From positions 1 to 29,646 of the forward strand of contig JAOPXF010000489.1 in NCBI GenBank assembly GCA_025965295.1: 29,646 nt of DNA. The letters run 5' to 3'. Each line of letters begins with the position of its first letter. Positions within the stretch are counted from its first letter, which is position 1. The stretch is from Nocardioides sp. (GTDB taxonomy: Bacteria > Actinomycetota > Actinomycetes > Propionibacteriales > Nocardioidaceae). Positions 15,580-23,564 of this stretch are shown one piece after another. The position numbers were made by a program, and so were the translations under genes. The notes beneath the pieces are model-generated. The model had not been told where the DNA came from. It ran no database searches and saw only the letters and a list, made by a program, of their open reading frames with translations.

Positions 15580-17118
15580 CTAGGAGATCGAGACCTGCTT
15601 CAGCGACCGGAGCGAGCCGTTCGGCATCGGCACGAAGCCCTCGACACCCGGCTGCAGCACCCAGAACAGGTACGGCGTGAAGAGCCATGCCATCGGCGCG
15701 CCCTTGACGAGGCCGCGCGAGATCTCCTCGGCGATCGCCTGGCTGCTCGCGTCGTCCGTGGCCTCCTTGCCCTCGACGATCAGCTGCTCGACCTCGGGGT
15801 TGGTGTAGTTCATCGCCGCGGCGAGCGCCGCGTTCTCACCGAAGTAGCGGGAGTAGGTGAGGTGCGGGTTGATCTTGTTCTGGTTCGGCGAGATCGACGT
15901 CTGGAAGTCGCCCTTGAGCCAGCGCTCGACGTACACGTTCGTCTCGAGGTTCTCCAGCTGGAGCTCGACGCCGATCTTGGCGAGCTGGCCCTTGAGGCTC
16001 TGGGCGATGTTGACCGGAGTGGGGTCCTCGCCCGTGAGCACGATGGTCTCCAGCTTCAGGTTGTCCACGCCGGCCTCGTCGAGCAGCTGGCGCGACAGCT
16101 CGGGGTCCGGGCCGTCGGCGCAGGGGAGGCCGTCGAACGCGTCGCGCTCGAAGGCGGGCAGGGTGAACGGTCCGGTCTCGACACCCTGGCCGAAGACAGC
16201 GGCGTCGATGACCTCGTCACGGTCGATGGCGCAGGAGATCGCCTGGCGCACCCTCTCGTCCTGGAGCGGGCCGTAGGCGGTGTTCATCATGAACGGCCAG
16301 TAGCCCAGCGCGGACACCTTGTCCAGCTTCAGCGGCTCCTCGGCCTGGTCCGCCACGGCGGGGTCGGTGACGATCCCCATGTCGAACTGGTCCGCTCGCA
16401 TCCCGGCAAGGATGGAGTTCTGGTCGCCGAGAACGCGCATGTCGATGCCGGCGATCTTCGGGGCACCGTTCCAGTAGTCCTCGTTCGCGTCGAGGGTCAC
16501 GGACTGGCCCTGCGTCCACTTGCCGAACGTGAAGGGGCCGGTGCCGTTGGGCTTCTGGGTGATGGTGTCTGCCGCGATGTCCTCCTCGGAGAGCATGGCG
16601 ACGTTGACGTCGGCGAACGCCGCCGGGAGCGTGCCGTTCGGCTCGGAGAGCTTGAGCACCAGCGTGAGCGGGTCCGGCGTCTCGATCTCGCTGATCGAGG
16701 CGACGTTGGAGCGCGCCACGCCGCCGGTCTCCTCGGCGAGCACGCGCTCGAGGGACGCCTTCGCGTCCGCGGAGTCGAAGGTGCTGCCGTCGTGGAACGT
16801 CACGCCGTCGCGCAGGGTCATGGTCAGCTGCGTGCCGGCCTCGTCGTACTCCCACTCGGACGCAAGACCCGGGACGACCTCGAGGTTCTCGTCGACCTCG
16901 GTCAGCGAGTCGTACACGAGCTCGAGCGTCTGCACCGTCTGCTGCGCGGTCGCCGTGTGCGGATCGAGCTTGTCGATGTCGCCACCGCGGGCGATCACGA
17001 GTCGCTGCGACCCGGAGCCCTCGCCGCCCTGGTCGTCCTTGGACGCCGGCGCGCACGCCGTCACCAGGGCCAACGCCACCACCGTGAGCGATGCGATCGC
17101 CCGACCTCTACGTGTCAC
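15580..17118 (-). CDS. ABC importer solute-binding lipoprotein, family 5 (peptide/oligosaccharide type)
   Basis: A 512-residue SBP_bac_5 protein. The start is GTG at 17118, with GGAGG 5-6 bases upstream; the longer frame begins inside the operator and would bury the signal. The lipobox is VTAC (Cys22). Family marks include ARGGDIDKLDPHTA at the mature N-terminus, LRDGVTFHDGSTFDSADAKASLER, FTFGKWTQGQSVTL and VRQAISCAIDRDEVI. It captures the ligand for the Dpp-type permease and ATPases encoded at the other end of the locus. It has its own consensus promoter and the same composite operator, so it can be made in excess of the membrane parts. Family 5 proteins bind peptides but also oligosaccharides and sugar acids; the sugar-acid enzymes next to it favour a carbohydrate. 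Confidence 0.9.
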   Translation of the reverse strand: MTRRGRAIASLTVVALALVTACAPASKDDQGGEGSGSQRLVIARGGDIDKLDPHTATAQQTVQTLELVYDSLTEVDENLEVVPGLASEWEYDEAGTQLTMTLRDGVTFHDGSTFDSADAKASLERVLAEETGGVARSNVASISEIETPDPLTLVLKLSEPNGTLPAAFADVNVAMLSEEDIAADTITQKPNGTGPFTFGKWTQGQSVTLDANEDYWNGAPKIAGIDMRVLGDQNSILAGMRADQFDMGIVTDPAVADQAEEPLKLDKVSALGYWPFMMNTAYGPLQDERVRQAISCAIDRDEVIDAAVFGQGVETGPFTLPAFERDAFDGLPCADGPDPELSRQLLDEAGVDNLKLETIVLTGEDPTPVNIAQSLKGQLAKIGVELQLENLETNVYVERWLKGDFQTSISPNQNKINPHLTYSRYFGENAALAAAMNYTNPEVEQLIVEGKEATDDASSQAIAEEISRGLVKGAPMAWLFTPYLFWVLQPGVEGFVPMPNGSLRSLKQVSIS

Positions 17119-17216
17119 TGGTCCTCCATGCTGAAACCGGCGCCGCACGCGGCGGCCGGGACGATGCCCTGACGACGATGGGAGACGACGGGCTGTCGCG
17201 GGCGGTTCCCACCGGG

Positions 17217-17253
17217 TGTTCATGTATCTGAACATCAAACATAAGACTGAACG
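17217..17253. promoter_or_regulatory. Composite operator upstream of the solute-binding protein gene
   Basis: TGTTCA-N6-TGAACA (17217-17234) is a perfect inverted repeat, followed by TCAAAC, six variable bases and CTGAACG. The same block order and spacing occur at 28470-28506 near the IclR gene: 25 of 37 bases are identical, nearly all within the blocks. It begins at about the predicted transcript start and extends downstream, a position for repression or road-blocking by the IclR protein. Confidence 0.75.
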
Positions 17254-17258
17254 GTCAG

Positions 17259-17287
17259 AAGATAGTTTCCGGCGTGTTACCTGTCAA
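17259..17287 (-). promoter_or_regulatory. Sigma-70-type promoter of the solute-binding protein gene
   Basis: On the minus strand, TTGACA (17282-17287), 17 bases, then TATCTT (17259-17264). Both hexamers and the spacer are close to consensus. The predicted start near 17252 gives a leader of about 134 bases before the GTG. Confidence 0.82.
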
Positions 17288-17317
17288 CGGGTGTCCAGTC
17301 CCCGGCCGGCCGGGCCG

Positions 17318-17345
17318 GGTGGCACCGGCCGCGGCCGGTGCCACC
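17318..17345 (-). terminator. Perfect 28-bp palindrome after the dehydratase gene
   Basis: GGTGGCACCGGCC and its complement meet at a central GC, giving a perfect 28-bp palindrome that starts 7 bases beyond the dehydratase stop. A very stable hairpin insulates the dehydratase operon from the downstream promoter of the solute-binding gene. There is no U-tract, so termination is inferred from stability and position. Confidence 0.65.
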
Positions 17346-17352
17346 TGGGGCG

Positions 17353-18666
17353 TCAGGGCCGGATGACCGTGCCGTCGGTACGGCGGATCTCCGGCCACGC
17401 ACCGTTGAAGGGATGCTCGGGGAACGGGTACTTCGCGGCGAGCTCCTCGTCGATGTCGATGCCGAGGCCGGGAGCCTCGTTCGACCACATCGCGCCGTCA
17501 CGGACCTCCGGGGTCCCGGGGAACACCTCACGGGTCCGGTCCGGGATGTGCATGACCTCCTGGATGCCGAAGTTGGAGACGCTCAGGTCCAGCTGGAGCT
17601 GGGCGGCGTGGCCCACCGGCGAGGTGTCGTTGGGGCCGTGCCACGCCGTCCGGACGCCGAAGAACTCGCAGAGGGTCGCGAGCTTGCGGGCGGGGGTCAG
17701 CCCGCCGATGTCCGACACGTGGACCCGCATGAAGTCCAGGAGCCGGTCGCGGACGAGCGGGACGTACTCGTGCTGGTTGACGAAGAGCTCGCCGATCGCC
17801 ACCGGGATGCTCGACTGGGCGCGCAGGATCCGCAGGTAGTCCACGTCCTCGGGCGAGAAGAGGTCCTCGAGGAAGAAGAGCTTGTACGGCTCGAGGTCCT
17901 TGGCGAGCTGGATCGCCATCATCGGGGGGACCCGTTCGTGGACGTCGTGCAGCAGCTCGACCTCCTCGCCGAGGGTGCTCCGCAGGTGCTCGAACATGGC
18001 GGGCGTCTGCCGGCAGTAGGGCCGGGGCTCCCACGCCTTCTGCTCGATCGCGAGCCGGCCGCTCTGCACGGGCTGGCCCGGCGGCGGCGCGATCTGGGAC
18101 CCGTAGGCGCCGTACGTCGCCATGCCCGGGACCTCCATCTGGACGCGGACGTGCCGGAAGCCGGCCTCCGTGACCTCGCGGACCCGGTCCTCCAGGTCGT
18201 GCACGTCACGGCCGTTGGCGTGGACGTAGACGTCCGCAGCCTTGCGGGTGCGGCCACCGAACAGCTGGTAGACCGGCACCCCGGCCCGCTTGCCCTTGAT
18301 GTCCCACAGGGCCATGTCCACCCCGGAGAGAGCGTTGTTGAGCACCGGCCCGCTGCGCCAGTAGGAGCTGAGGTGGCTGGCCTGCCAGATGTCCTCGATG
18401 TCGTTCGGGTCGCGCCCGACGAGGAAGGGCTTGAGGTACTCCTCGATCGCGGAGACCACGGTCATCGGGCGCTGGGTGAAGGTGGCGCAGCCCAGGCCGT
18501 ACAGGCCGGGCTCGTTCGTCTCGACCTTGACCACGACGAGCCGGACACCGTCGGGAGCCGTGCAGATCGTCCTGACGTTCGTGATCTTGAGCGCGGACGA
18601 GGGATCGGTGGGCGCCCATGGGGCAGCCATCACCGGCTCCACGCCTGTCGTCCCGGATGCGGACAT
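17353..18666 (-). CDS. ManD-family (enolase superfamily) sugar-acid dehydratase
   Basis: A 437-residue member of the mandelate racemase/enolase superfamily. The metal ligands Asp241 (HDVHE), Glu267 (FLEDLF) and Glu293 (IGELF) are all present. His243 in the D-x-H motif and His343 in WHGPND are the acid/base residues of the D-mannonate dehydratase (ManD) group, and VPGMATYG near 180 matches its active-site loop. ManD-family enzymes dehydrate D-mannonate and/or D-gluconate to 2-keto-3-deoxygluconate. AAAGGA lies about 8 bases before the ATG. A KDG kinase and KDPG aldolase in the same operon are the next steps. Low-activity RspA-like members exist, so the specific acid is not fixed by sequence. 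Confidence 0.87.
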   Translation of the reverse strand: MSASGTTGVEPVMAAPWAPTDPSSALKITNVRTICTAPDGVRLVVVKVETNEPGLYGLGCATFTQRPMTVVSAIEEYLKPFLVGRDPNDIEDIWQASHLSSYWRSGPVLNNALSGVDMALWDIKGKRAGVPVYQLFGGRTRKAADVYVHANGRDVHDLEDRVREVTEAGFRHVRVQMEVPGMATYGAYGSQIAPPPGQPVQSGRLAIEQKAWEPRPYCRQTPAMFEHLRSTLGEEVELLHDVHERVPPMMAIQLAKDLEPYKLFFLEDLFSPEDVDYLRILRAQSSIPVAIGELFVNQHEYVPLVRDRLLDFMRVHVSDIGGLTPARKLATLCEFFGVRTAWHGPNDTSPVGHAAQLQLDLSVSNFGIQEVMHIPDRTREVFPGTPEVRDGAMWSNEAPGLGIDIDEELAAKYPFPEHPFNGAWPEIRRTDGTVIRP

Positions 18667-18721
18667 GGGTCCATTCCTTTCCTAGGTTTCGTTCGGTGCC
18701 GTCACGCGACGCCGGTGCGGT

Positions 18722-19612
18722 TCAAGCGGGAGCGGGGCGCTTCCAGCGGGTCGCCGGCGGCCCCGTCACTCCCGGCGTCAGGGCGAAGAGGGACCCGGCC
18801 AGGGGTTGGCTCCGCAGCTCCCCCTCCGACAGCCGTCGGCGGGCCGAGGTGAGGAACAGGGTGGACAGGTCCGCGCCGCCGAAGGCGCAGCTGGTGACCT
18901 GCCCGGCCGGGACGCGTACGACGGTGTCCAGCCGGCCGTCCGGGAGGTAGCGGTGCACCACGCCCCCGCCCCAGTAGGCAACCCAGACGCACCCCTCGTC
19001 GTCGACGCAGAGGCCGTCGGGGACACCCGGGTGGGCGCTCACGTCGATGACGCACCGGACCGGTCCCGTGAGACCGGTCTCGACGTCGTAGTCGAACGCC
19101 GTGACCCGACGCGTCGGCGAGTCGGTGAACCACATCGTGCGACCGTCCGGACTCCAACCGAGGCCGTTGGAGACGGTCAGGCCGGTGAGCACCGCGGTGG
19201 CGGTGGGACCCGCGTCGAGGCGGTACAGCGTGCCGGCCCCCGGCGTCTGGTCCAGGGCCATGGAGCCGGCCCAGGCCCGGCCGGCGGGGTCACAGGCGGC
19301 GTCGTTGGACCGCAGGCCGTCGGCCTCGGCCAGGTGCTCGAGGACCGGGGTGGTCGTCCCGTCCGTGGCGAGCGCCGTGAACCCCCGCGCGTCGGCCAGC
19401 AGCCAGCCGCCCTCCTCTGCCGGGAGGGCGGCACCGACCGGCCGGCCCACCTCGTAGGTCCGCTGGAGCTCGCCCGACGCGGACGACACGTGGACCGAGC
19501 CGAGCGGGATGTCCACCCAGACCAGCGCGTCCAGGGCGTCGTCCCAGACCGGGCCCTCCCCTACCTCCGCCGCGGTCCGCTGCAGCAGCTCCGCCTCGAG
19601 GAAGCGGGTCAC
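18722..19612 (-). CDS. SMP-30/gluconolactonase-family lactonase
   Basis: A 296-residue six-bladed propeller of the SMP-30/regucalcin group. The metal-binding residues are Glu19 (GEGPVWD), Asn103 (SNDAACDP), Asn149 (SNGLGWSPDG) and Asp199 (GVPDGLCVD). It hydrolyses aldono- or aldaro-lactones in the cytoplasm. The start is GTG at 19612, 13 bases after the kinase stop; the ATG overlapping that stop is out of frame and closes after six codons. In the pathway it would open the lactone made by the NAD-dependent dehydrogenase and hand the acid to the ManD-like dehydratase, whose gene follows after 55 bases. Confidence 0.9.
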   Translation of the reverse strand: MTRFLEAELLQRTAAEVGEGPVWDDALDALVWVDIPLGSVHVSSASGELQRTYEVGRPVGAALPAEEGGWLLADARGFTALATDGTTTPVLEHLAEADGLRSNDAACDPAGRAWAGSMALDQTPGAGTLYRLDAGPTATAVLTGLTVSNGLGWSPDGRTMWFTDSPTRRVTAFDYDVETGLTGPVRCVIDVSAHPGVPDGLCVDDEGCVWVAYWGGGVVHRYLPDGRLDTVVRVPAGQVTSCAFGGADLSTLFLTSARRRLSEGELRSQPLAGSLFALTPGVTGPPATRWKRPAPA

Positions 19613-19625
19613 CGGCGCGCCCTGG

Positions 19626-20726
19626 TCATCGCTGCACCCGGGCAGAGGCACCTCGGGCGAGGTTCTCGACGTCGGCCAGGGCCGCCATCGAGACGTCACC
19701 CGGCGTGGTCATGGCGAGGGCGCCGTGCGCGGCGCCCAGCTCGGCGGCCTGGGCCACGTCGCGGCCGTCGAGGAGACCGTAGATCAGTCCGGACATGAAG
19801 CTGTCGCCACCACCGACACGATCGAGGATCTCGAGCCCGGGCCGGTGCACGGTCTCGTGGAAGGTCCCGTCCGCCCAGACGATCGCGCCCCAGTCGTTGA
19901 CCGAGGCGGACCTGACCGTGCGCAGCGTCGTACCCACGACCTTGAAGTTCGGATACTCCCTCACCGCCTCCTCGATCATGGCGGTGTAGCCGGATACGTC
20001 GAGCGACGAGAGCCCCTCGTCACCACCGGGTACGACGAAGCCGAGGCTGGCCGTGAAGTCCTCCTCGTTGCCCACCATGACGTCGACGTGGCGCGCCAGT
20101 CGGCGGTTGACCGCCTGCGCCTTCTCCTGCCCACCGAACGCCTTCCACAGGCTGGGCCGGTAGTTCAGGTCGAACGAGACGACGGTGCCGTGCCTGCGGG
20201 CGCAGAGCATCGCCTCCTCGATCACCTCCGCGGTCGTCTCGGAGAGCCCGGCGTAGATGCCGCCGGTGTGGAACCAGCGCACGCCGATCCGGCCGAACAG
20301 GTCCTCCCAGTCCACCTCTCCCGCCCGCAGCATGCTGGCGGCGGTGTGCCCGCGGTCGGACACCCCGAGCGCGCCGCGCACGCCGAAGCCGCGCTCGGTG
20401 AAGTTCAGGCCGTTGCGGGCTCCGCGGCCGATGCCGTCGTACGGCAGCCACGAGATGAACTGTGTGTCCACCCCGCCCTGGAGGATCCCGTCCTCGATGA
20501 GGTGGCCGACCTCGTTGTCGGCGAGCGCCGTGACCACGGCCGTGCGCTGGCCGAAGCAGCGGCTCAGCCCGCGGGCGACGTTGTACTCGCCGCCGCCGGC
20601 CCACGGGGTGAAGGTCCGCGCGGATCTGACGCGCAGCTCGCCGGGGTCCAGGCGCAACATGACCTCGCCCAGCGACACCTGGTCGTAGCCGCACTCTGCC
20701 CTGGGTCGCAGCTCCACCGGGCTCAC
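19626..20726 (-). CDS. kdgK: PfkB-family 2-keto-3-deoxygluconate kinase
   Basis: A 366-residue ribokinase-family enzyme. GGGEYNVARGLSR at 44-56 is the sugar-binding signature, and DRVGGGDSFMSG near 302-313 holds the anion hole and the catalytic base Asp308. A DWGAIVWADGTFHE segment and the overall length match actinobacterial 2-keto-3-deoxygluconate kinases. It would turn KDG into KDPG for the aldolase encoded directly upstream. The GTG start overlaps the aldolase stop by 4 bases. Fructokinase-like specificity is the alternative but fits the neighbours less well. Confidence 0.87.
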   Translation of the reverse strand: MSPVELRPRAECGYDQVSLGEVMLRLDPGELRVRSARTFTPWAGGGEYNVARGLSRCFGQRTAVVTALADNEVGHLIEDGILQGGVDTQFISWLPYDGIGRGARNGLNFTERGFGVRGALGVSDRGHTAASMLRAGEVDWEDLFGRIGVRWFHTGGIYAGLSETTAEVIEEAMLCARRHGTVVSFDLNYRPSLWKAFGGQEKAQAVNRRLARHVDVMVGNEEDFTASLGFVVPGGDEGLSSLDVSGYTAMIEEAVREYPNFKVVGTTLRTVRSASVNDWGAIVWADGTFHETVHRPGLEILDRVGGGDSFMSGLIYGLLDGRDVAQAAELGAAHGALAMTTPGDVSMAALADVENLARGASARVQR

Positions 20727-21439
20727 CGGGTGCTCCTCGTCTCGGAAGGGTCCCGGTCGCCCGCGGACCGGATGATGGACAGCGCCTCGGCGGTGCGCCG
20801 GGTGATCTCGTCGAAGTCCTGTGCCGCCACGAGCGCGGGCGAGACCATCCAGCTCCCCCCGACCGCGAAGACCGCGGGGTGCGCCAGGTAGTCGACGACG
20901 TTGGTGGCGGAGATGCCGCCGGTGGGGATGAAGCGGACCATCGGGAACGGCGCGCTCAGGGCCTTCAGGTGTGCCGCTCCCCCGGCCGTCCCGGCGGGGA
21001 AGAACTTGACCAGCTCGAGGCCGGCGTCCAGGGCCATCTGCAGCTCGGTGGCCGTCGCGACGCCGGGGACAACGGGCACGCCGCGCTCCTGGCAGGCCCG
21101 GACCACGTGCGGGCTGAAGCCCGGGGTGACGACGTACTGGGCCCCGGCGCCGACCGCGAGGTCGACCTGGTCGACCGTGAGGACGGTGCCGGCTCCGAGG
21201 GTGATGTCGGAGTCCTGGGCGATCGCGCGGACCGCCTCGGCGGCCGCCGGGGTCCGGAAGGTCACCTCGGCGCACGTGGACCCGGCGCGCTTGAGCGCAC
21301 GGACCAACGGCAGCGCGTCGGCGGCGTCGTGCAGGACGATCACCGGCAACAGGCGCTGGGTCCCGATCGTCGCCAGGGGCCCGTCGGGCTGGGGGGCGGG
21401 GGTGGAGTCGCTGTCGGGCAGTCGCGCCAGGTCGGTCAC
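20723..21439 (-). CDS. eda: KDPG / 2-keto-4-hydroxyglutarate aldolase
   Basis: A 238-residue class I aldolase. Glu58 (AEVTFRT), the GAGTVL segment at 82-87 and the Schiff-base Lys145 (LVKFFPA) are all in place, and PTGGIS later on forms the phosphate site. It cleaves KDPG to pyruvate and glyceraldehyde 3-phosphate. The first 20 or so residues are a Pro/Asp-rich extension beyond the usual Eda start. A later start is possible but would lose the GTGA overlap with the dehydrogenase gene. It is co-translated with the kinase gene. Confidence 0.92.
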   Translation of the reverse strand: MTDLARLPDSDSTPAPQPDGPLATIGTQRLLPVIVLHDAADALPLVRALKRAGSTCAEVTFRTPAAAEAVRAIAQDSDITLGAGTVLTVDQVDLAVGAGAQYVVTPGFSPHVVRACQERGVPVVPGVATATELQMALDAGLELVKFFPAGTAGGAAHLKALSAPFPMVRFIPTGGISATNVVDYLAHPAVFAVGGSWMVSPALVAAQDFDEITRRTAEALSIIRSAGDRDPSETRSTR

Positions 21440-22326
21440 GCGCCACCTCCCACGACGTCCAGGTCGCGCTCGTCGCAGGTCATCACGTTCTCCGGGGTGA
21501 AGCCCAGCAGCTGCCGGGCGTGGCTCAGGTCCACCGGCACCGTGCGTCCCGGGAGGGGACGGCGCCGGGGGACGTTCGGGTGGTAGGCGTCGAGCAGCTG
21601 CTCGGTGGGGTACGGCGCGATCGTCGTGGGTGCCGCCAGGGGGACGACGTGCGTGCCCTCCGGAGGCTCCGTGAGCGCCAGCTCCGTGGCCCGGGCGGCA
21701 TCCTCGACGTCCAGGTAGGTCCACAGCTCGCGGGCACCGACCGACGGGTCCTCGGTGTTGCGCTCGAGCCGTTCACGCAACCCCGCCCCGGCGGTCCCGA
21801 GGTAGGGGTAGCGCAGGCAGGTCACGGTCATGCCGTGCGTCCACCACATCAGCGCGGCGCTCAGCTCGTCCACCTGCTTGGACAGGGCGTAGGGATCCTC
21901 CACCTGCAGGGGGACGTGCTGGTCGAGGGGCACGTACGCCGGGTGGCGGAGACCGGGCGAGAAGGGGAGCCCGGTGACCGAGTAGCTGCTGGCCAGGACG
22001 GCCCGCCGCACACCGGCCTGAGCACCCTGCTCGAGGATCGTGAAGGTGGCCGCGGTGTTGCCGCAGAAGACCTCCTCCGGCGTGGCGAGCCGAGGCGAGC
22101 GGATCGCGGCGAGGTGGACGATGGCGTCCGCTCCCTGCACCGCGTCCCGAGCGACCTCCGGGTCGCCGGCGTCGCCGACGACCACGCGGTCGACGTCGAG
22201 GCCGTCGGCGGGCTCGAGCACGAGCGCGGTCACACCCACGCCGCGCTGCCTGAGTCTTCTGACCACGCTGCTCCCCAGCTGCCCGGCGGCACCGGTGACG
22301 AGGACGTGACCGAGGGTGTGCCCCAC
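21436..22326 (-). CDS. Extended SDR: NAD-dependent epimerase/dehydratase, uronate-dehydrogenase-like
   Basis: A 296-residue extended SDR. The nucleotide-binding motif is TGAAGQLG (11-18), the catalytic Ser is at 113/114 (ASSYSVTG), and Tyr146-Lys150 form YALSK. The short length, the HLAAIRSPR segment and the LASSYSV context resemble uronate dehydrogenases, which oxidise C1 of a hexuronate to the aldarolactone. A lactonase in the same operon supports an oxidative role over epimerisation. The GTG shares one base with the AnmK-type gene stop (TAGTG), which argues for coupled translation. A sugar-nucleotide epimerase is the alternative; no nucleotidyltransferase is nearby. Confidence 0.75.
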   Translation of the reverse strand: MGHTLGHVLVTGAAGQLGSSVVRRLRQRGVGVTALVLEPADGLDVDRVVVGDAGDPEVARDAVQGADAIVHLAAIRSPRLATPEEVFCGNTAATFTILEQGAQAGVRRAVLASSYSVTGLPFSPGLRHPAYVPLDQHVPLQVEDPYALSKQVDELSAALMWWTHGMTVTCLRYPYLGTAGAGLRERLERNTEDPSVGARELWTYLDVEDAARATELALTEPPEGTHVVPLAAPTTIAPYPTEQLLDAYHPNVPRRRPLPGRTVPVDLSHARQLLGFTPENVMTCDERDLDVVGGGA

Positions 22327-23546
22327 TACGGCTTCGCCCCGGCGAAGGGGATGCCGTCCCAGTTGAACGCACCCGGGGAGAACTTGCCGAACACCACGGA
22401 CCGGCGGGCGCCGGACACGTGCGGCAGACCCGTGGGCAGGCCCTGGAAGTTGCGGGCCGCCACGACCGCCCAGGCGAACGCCTCGCGGACAGCGGCGGGA
22501 ACGCCCTGCTCGTCGTGGAGCATGACGCGACGCGGGGCCATCTGCTCGGAGAGCATCTCGACGAGGACCGGGTTGTAGGCACCGCCACCGTCGAGGACGA
22601 TGGTGTCGACCGGACCCGCCGGGAAGACATAGCTGTCGTAGGACTTCTTGATCGCCTGGGCCGTGAAGGCCGTCACCGTGGCGACCAGGTCGAACTTGTT
22701 CAGGCCGAGCTCCGCGCCCCGCTTCTTGATCTCGTTCCACATGTCGACGCCGAAGAGCTCACGCCCGGTCGACTTGGGGGGGACGATGTCGAAGAACGGG
22801 TGCTCGAGCAGCTCGTCGACGAGGGTCTGGCTCACGGTGCCCTGGCGGGCCAGGAGACCGTCCTTGTCATAGGTCTGGGCGCCGTCGCTCGCCTCGAAGG
22901 CGGCGAAGTCCATGAAGACGTTCCCGGGCCCGGTGTCGAACGACATGACTTCCTCGACCGGCACCCCGGCCCGCACGTGGGCCACATTGCTGATGCCGCC
23001 GATGTTCTGTACGGCGTAGTTGTGCTCGTCGTCGTGGAAGAGCAGCCAGTCGGTGTAGACGGTGGAGGCGAGCACCCCGTGCCCGCCGGCGGCCATGTCC
23101 CGCATGCCGGAGTCGGAGCACACCGAGATACCGGTGCGCTCCGCGATGACGGATGCCTCCGAGATCTCGATGCGGTGCCCGTCGGACCGGCCCGCAGCGG
23201 GCGGGAAGTGACCGATGGTGACGCCGCGCGACCCGATCCCCAGCACCTGGCTCGGTTCGACACCGGCCTCGCCGAGGAGCCGCAGCACGGCTGCCGCATA
23301 GATCTCGCCCAGGTCGACGTTGAGCCGGCTCAGGTCCTCGATCGCGATCAGGTTCGGCGGGTACATGGACAGGAGACGGTTGCGCGTCTCCGTGTCGTAC
23401 TCCTCGGTCAGCCAGTGCTTCAGCTCGATCTGGGGGTCGGACCAGTCGCCCCTGATGCCGACCAGGGCCGCGTCGACCCCGTCCGTCGACGTGCCGGACA
23501 TGAGGCCGACGACCAGGATCTCGTCGCTCTGGACTGCTTCACTCAC
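22326..23546 (-). CDS. AnmK-family anhydrosugar kinase, divergent
   Basis: A 406-residue kinase of the anhydro-N-acetylmuramic acid kinase family. It has LMSGTSTDGVD at 15-25, NIGGISNVA at 181-189, FDTGPGN at 203-209 (Asp204, the expected catalytic base), PPKSTGRELF at 256-265 and GGGAYNPVL at 320-328. AnmK enzymes open the 1,6-anhydro ring with water while phosphorylating O6. The normally conserved HGQT segment reads RGVT here (107-110), hinting at a different sugar. GTG at 23546 is chosen because GGAG lies 6 bases upstream; the GTG at 23558 lacks a spaced site. There is no MurQ etherase, NagA or NagZ in the window. Levoglucosan kinases of yeasts belong to the same superfamily. Confidence 0.85.
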   Translation of the reverse strand: MSEAVQSDEILVVGLMSGTSTDGVDAALVGIRGDWSDPQIELKHWLTEEYDTETRNRLLSMYPPNLIAIEDLSRLNVDLGEIYAAAVLRLLGEAGVEPSQVLGIGSRGVTIGHFPPAAGRSDGHRIEISEASVIAERTGISVCSDSGMRDMAAGGHGVLASTVYTDWLLFHDDEHNYAVQNIGGISNVAHVRAGVPVEEVMSFDTGPGNVFMDFAAFEASDGAQTYDKDGLLARQGTVSQTLVDELLEHPFFDIVPPKSTGRELFGVDMWNEIKKRGAELGLNKFDLVATVTAFTAQAIKKSYDSYVFPAGPVDTIVLDGGGAYNPVLVEMLSEQMAPRRVMLHDEQGVPAAVREAFAWAVVAARNFQGLPTGLPHVSGARRSVVFGKFSPGAFNWDGIPFAGAKP

Positions 23547-23564
23547 GATGTTCTCCACTTCCGC

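Noticed and set aside
17119..17238. N-terminally longer solute-binding protein starting inside the operator
   Set aside because: It would place about 40 Arg/Pro-rich residues before a perfect lipoprotein signal, whereas GTG 17118 has a GGAGG ribosome site.
22326..23546. Classical MurNAc recycling assignment
   Set aside because: The kinase family fits, but MurQ, AmgK, MurU, NagA and NagZ are all absent from the window, and the neighbours are sugar-acid enzymes; kept only as an alternative.
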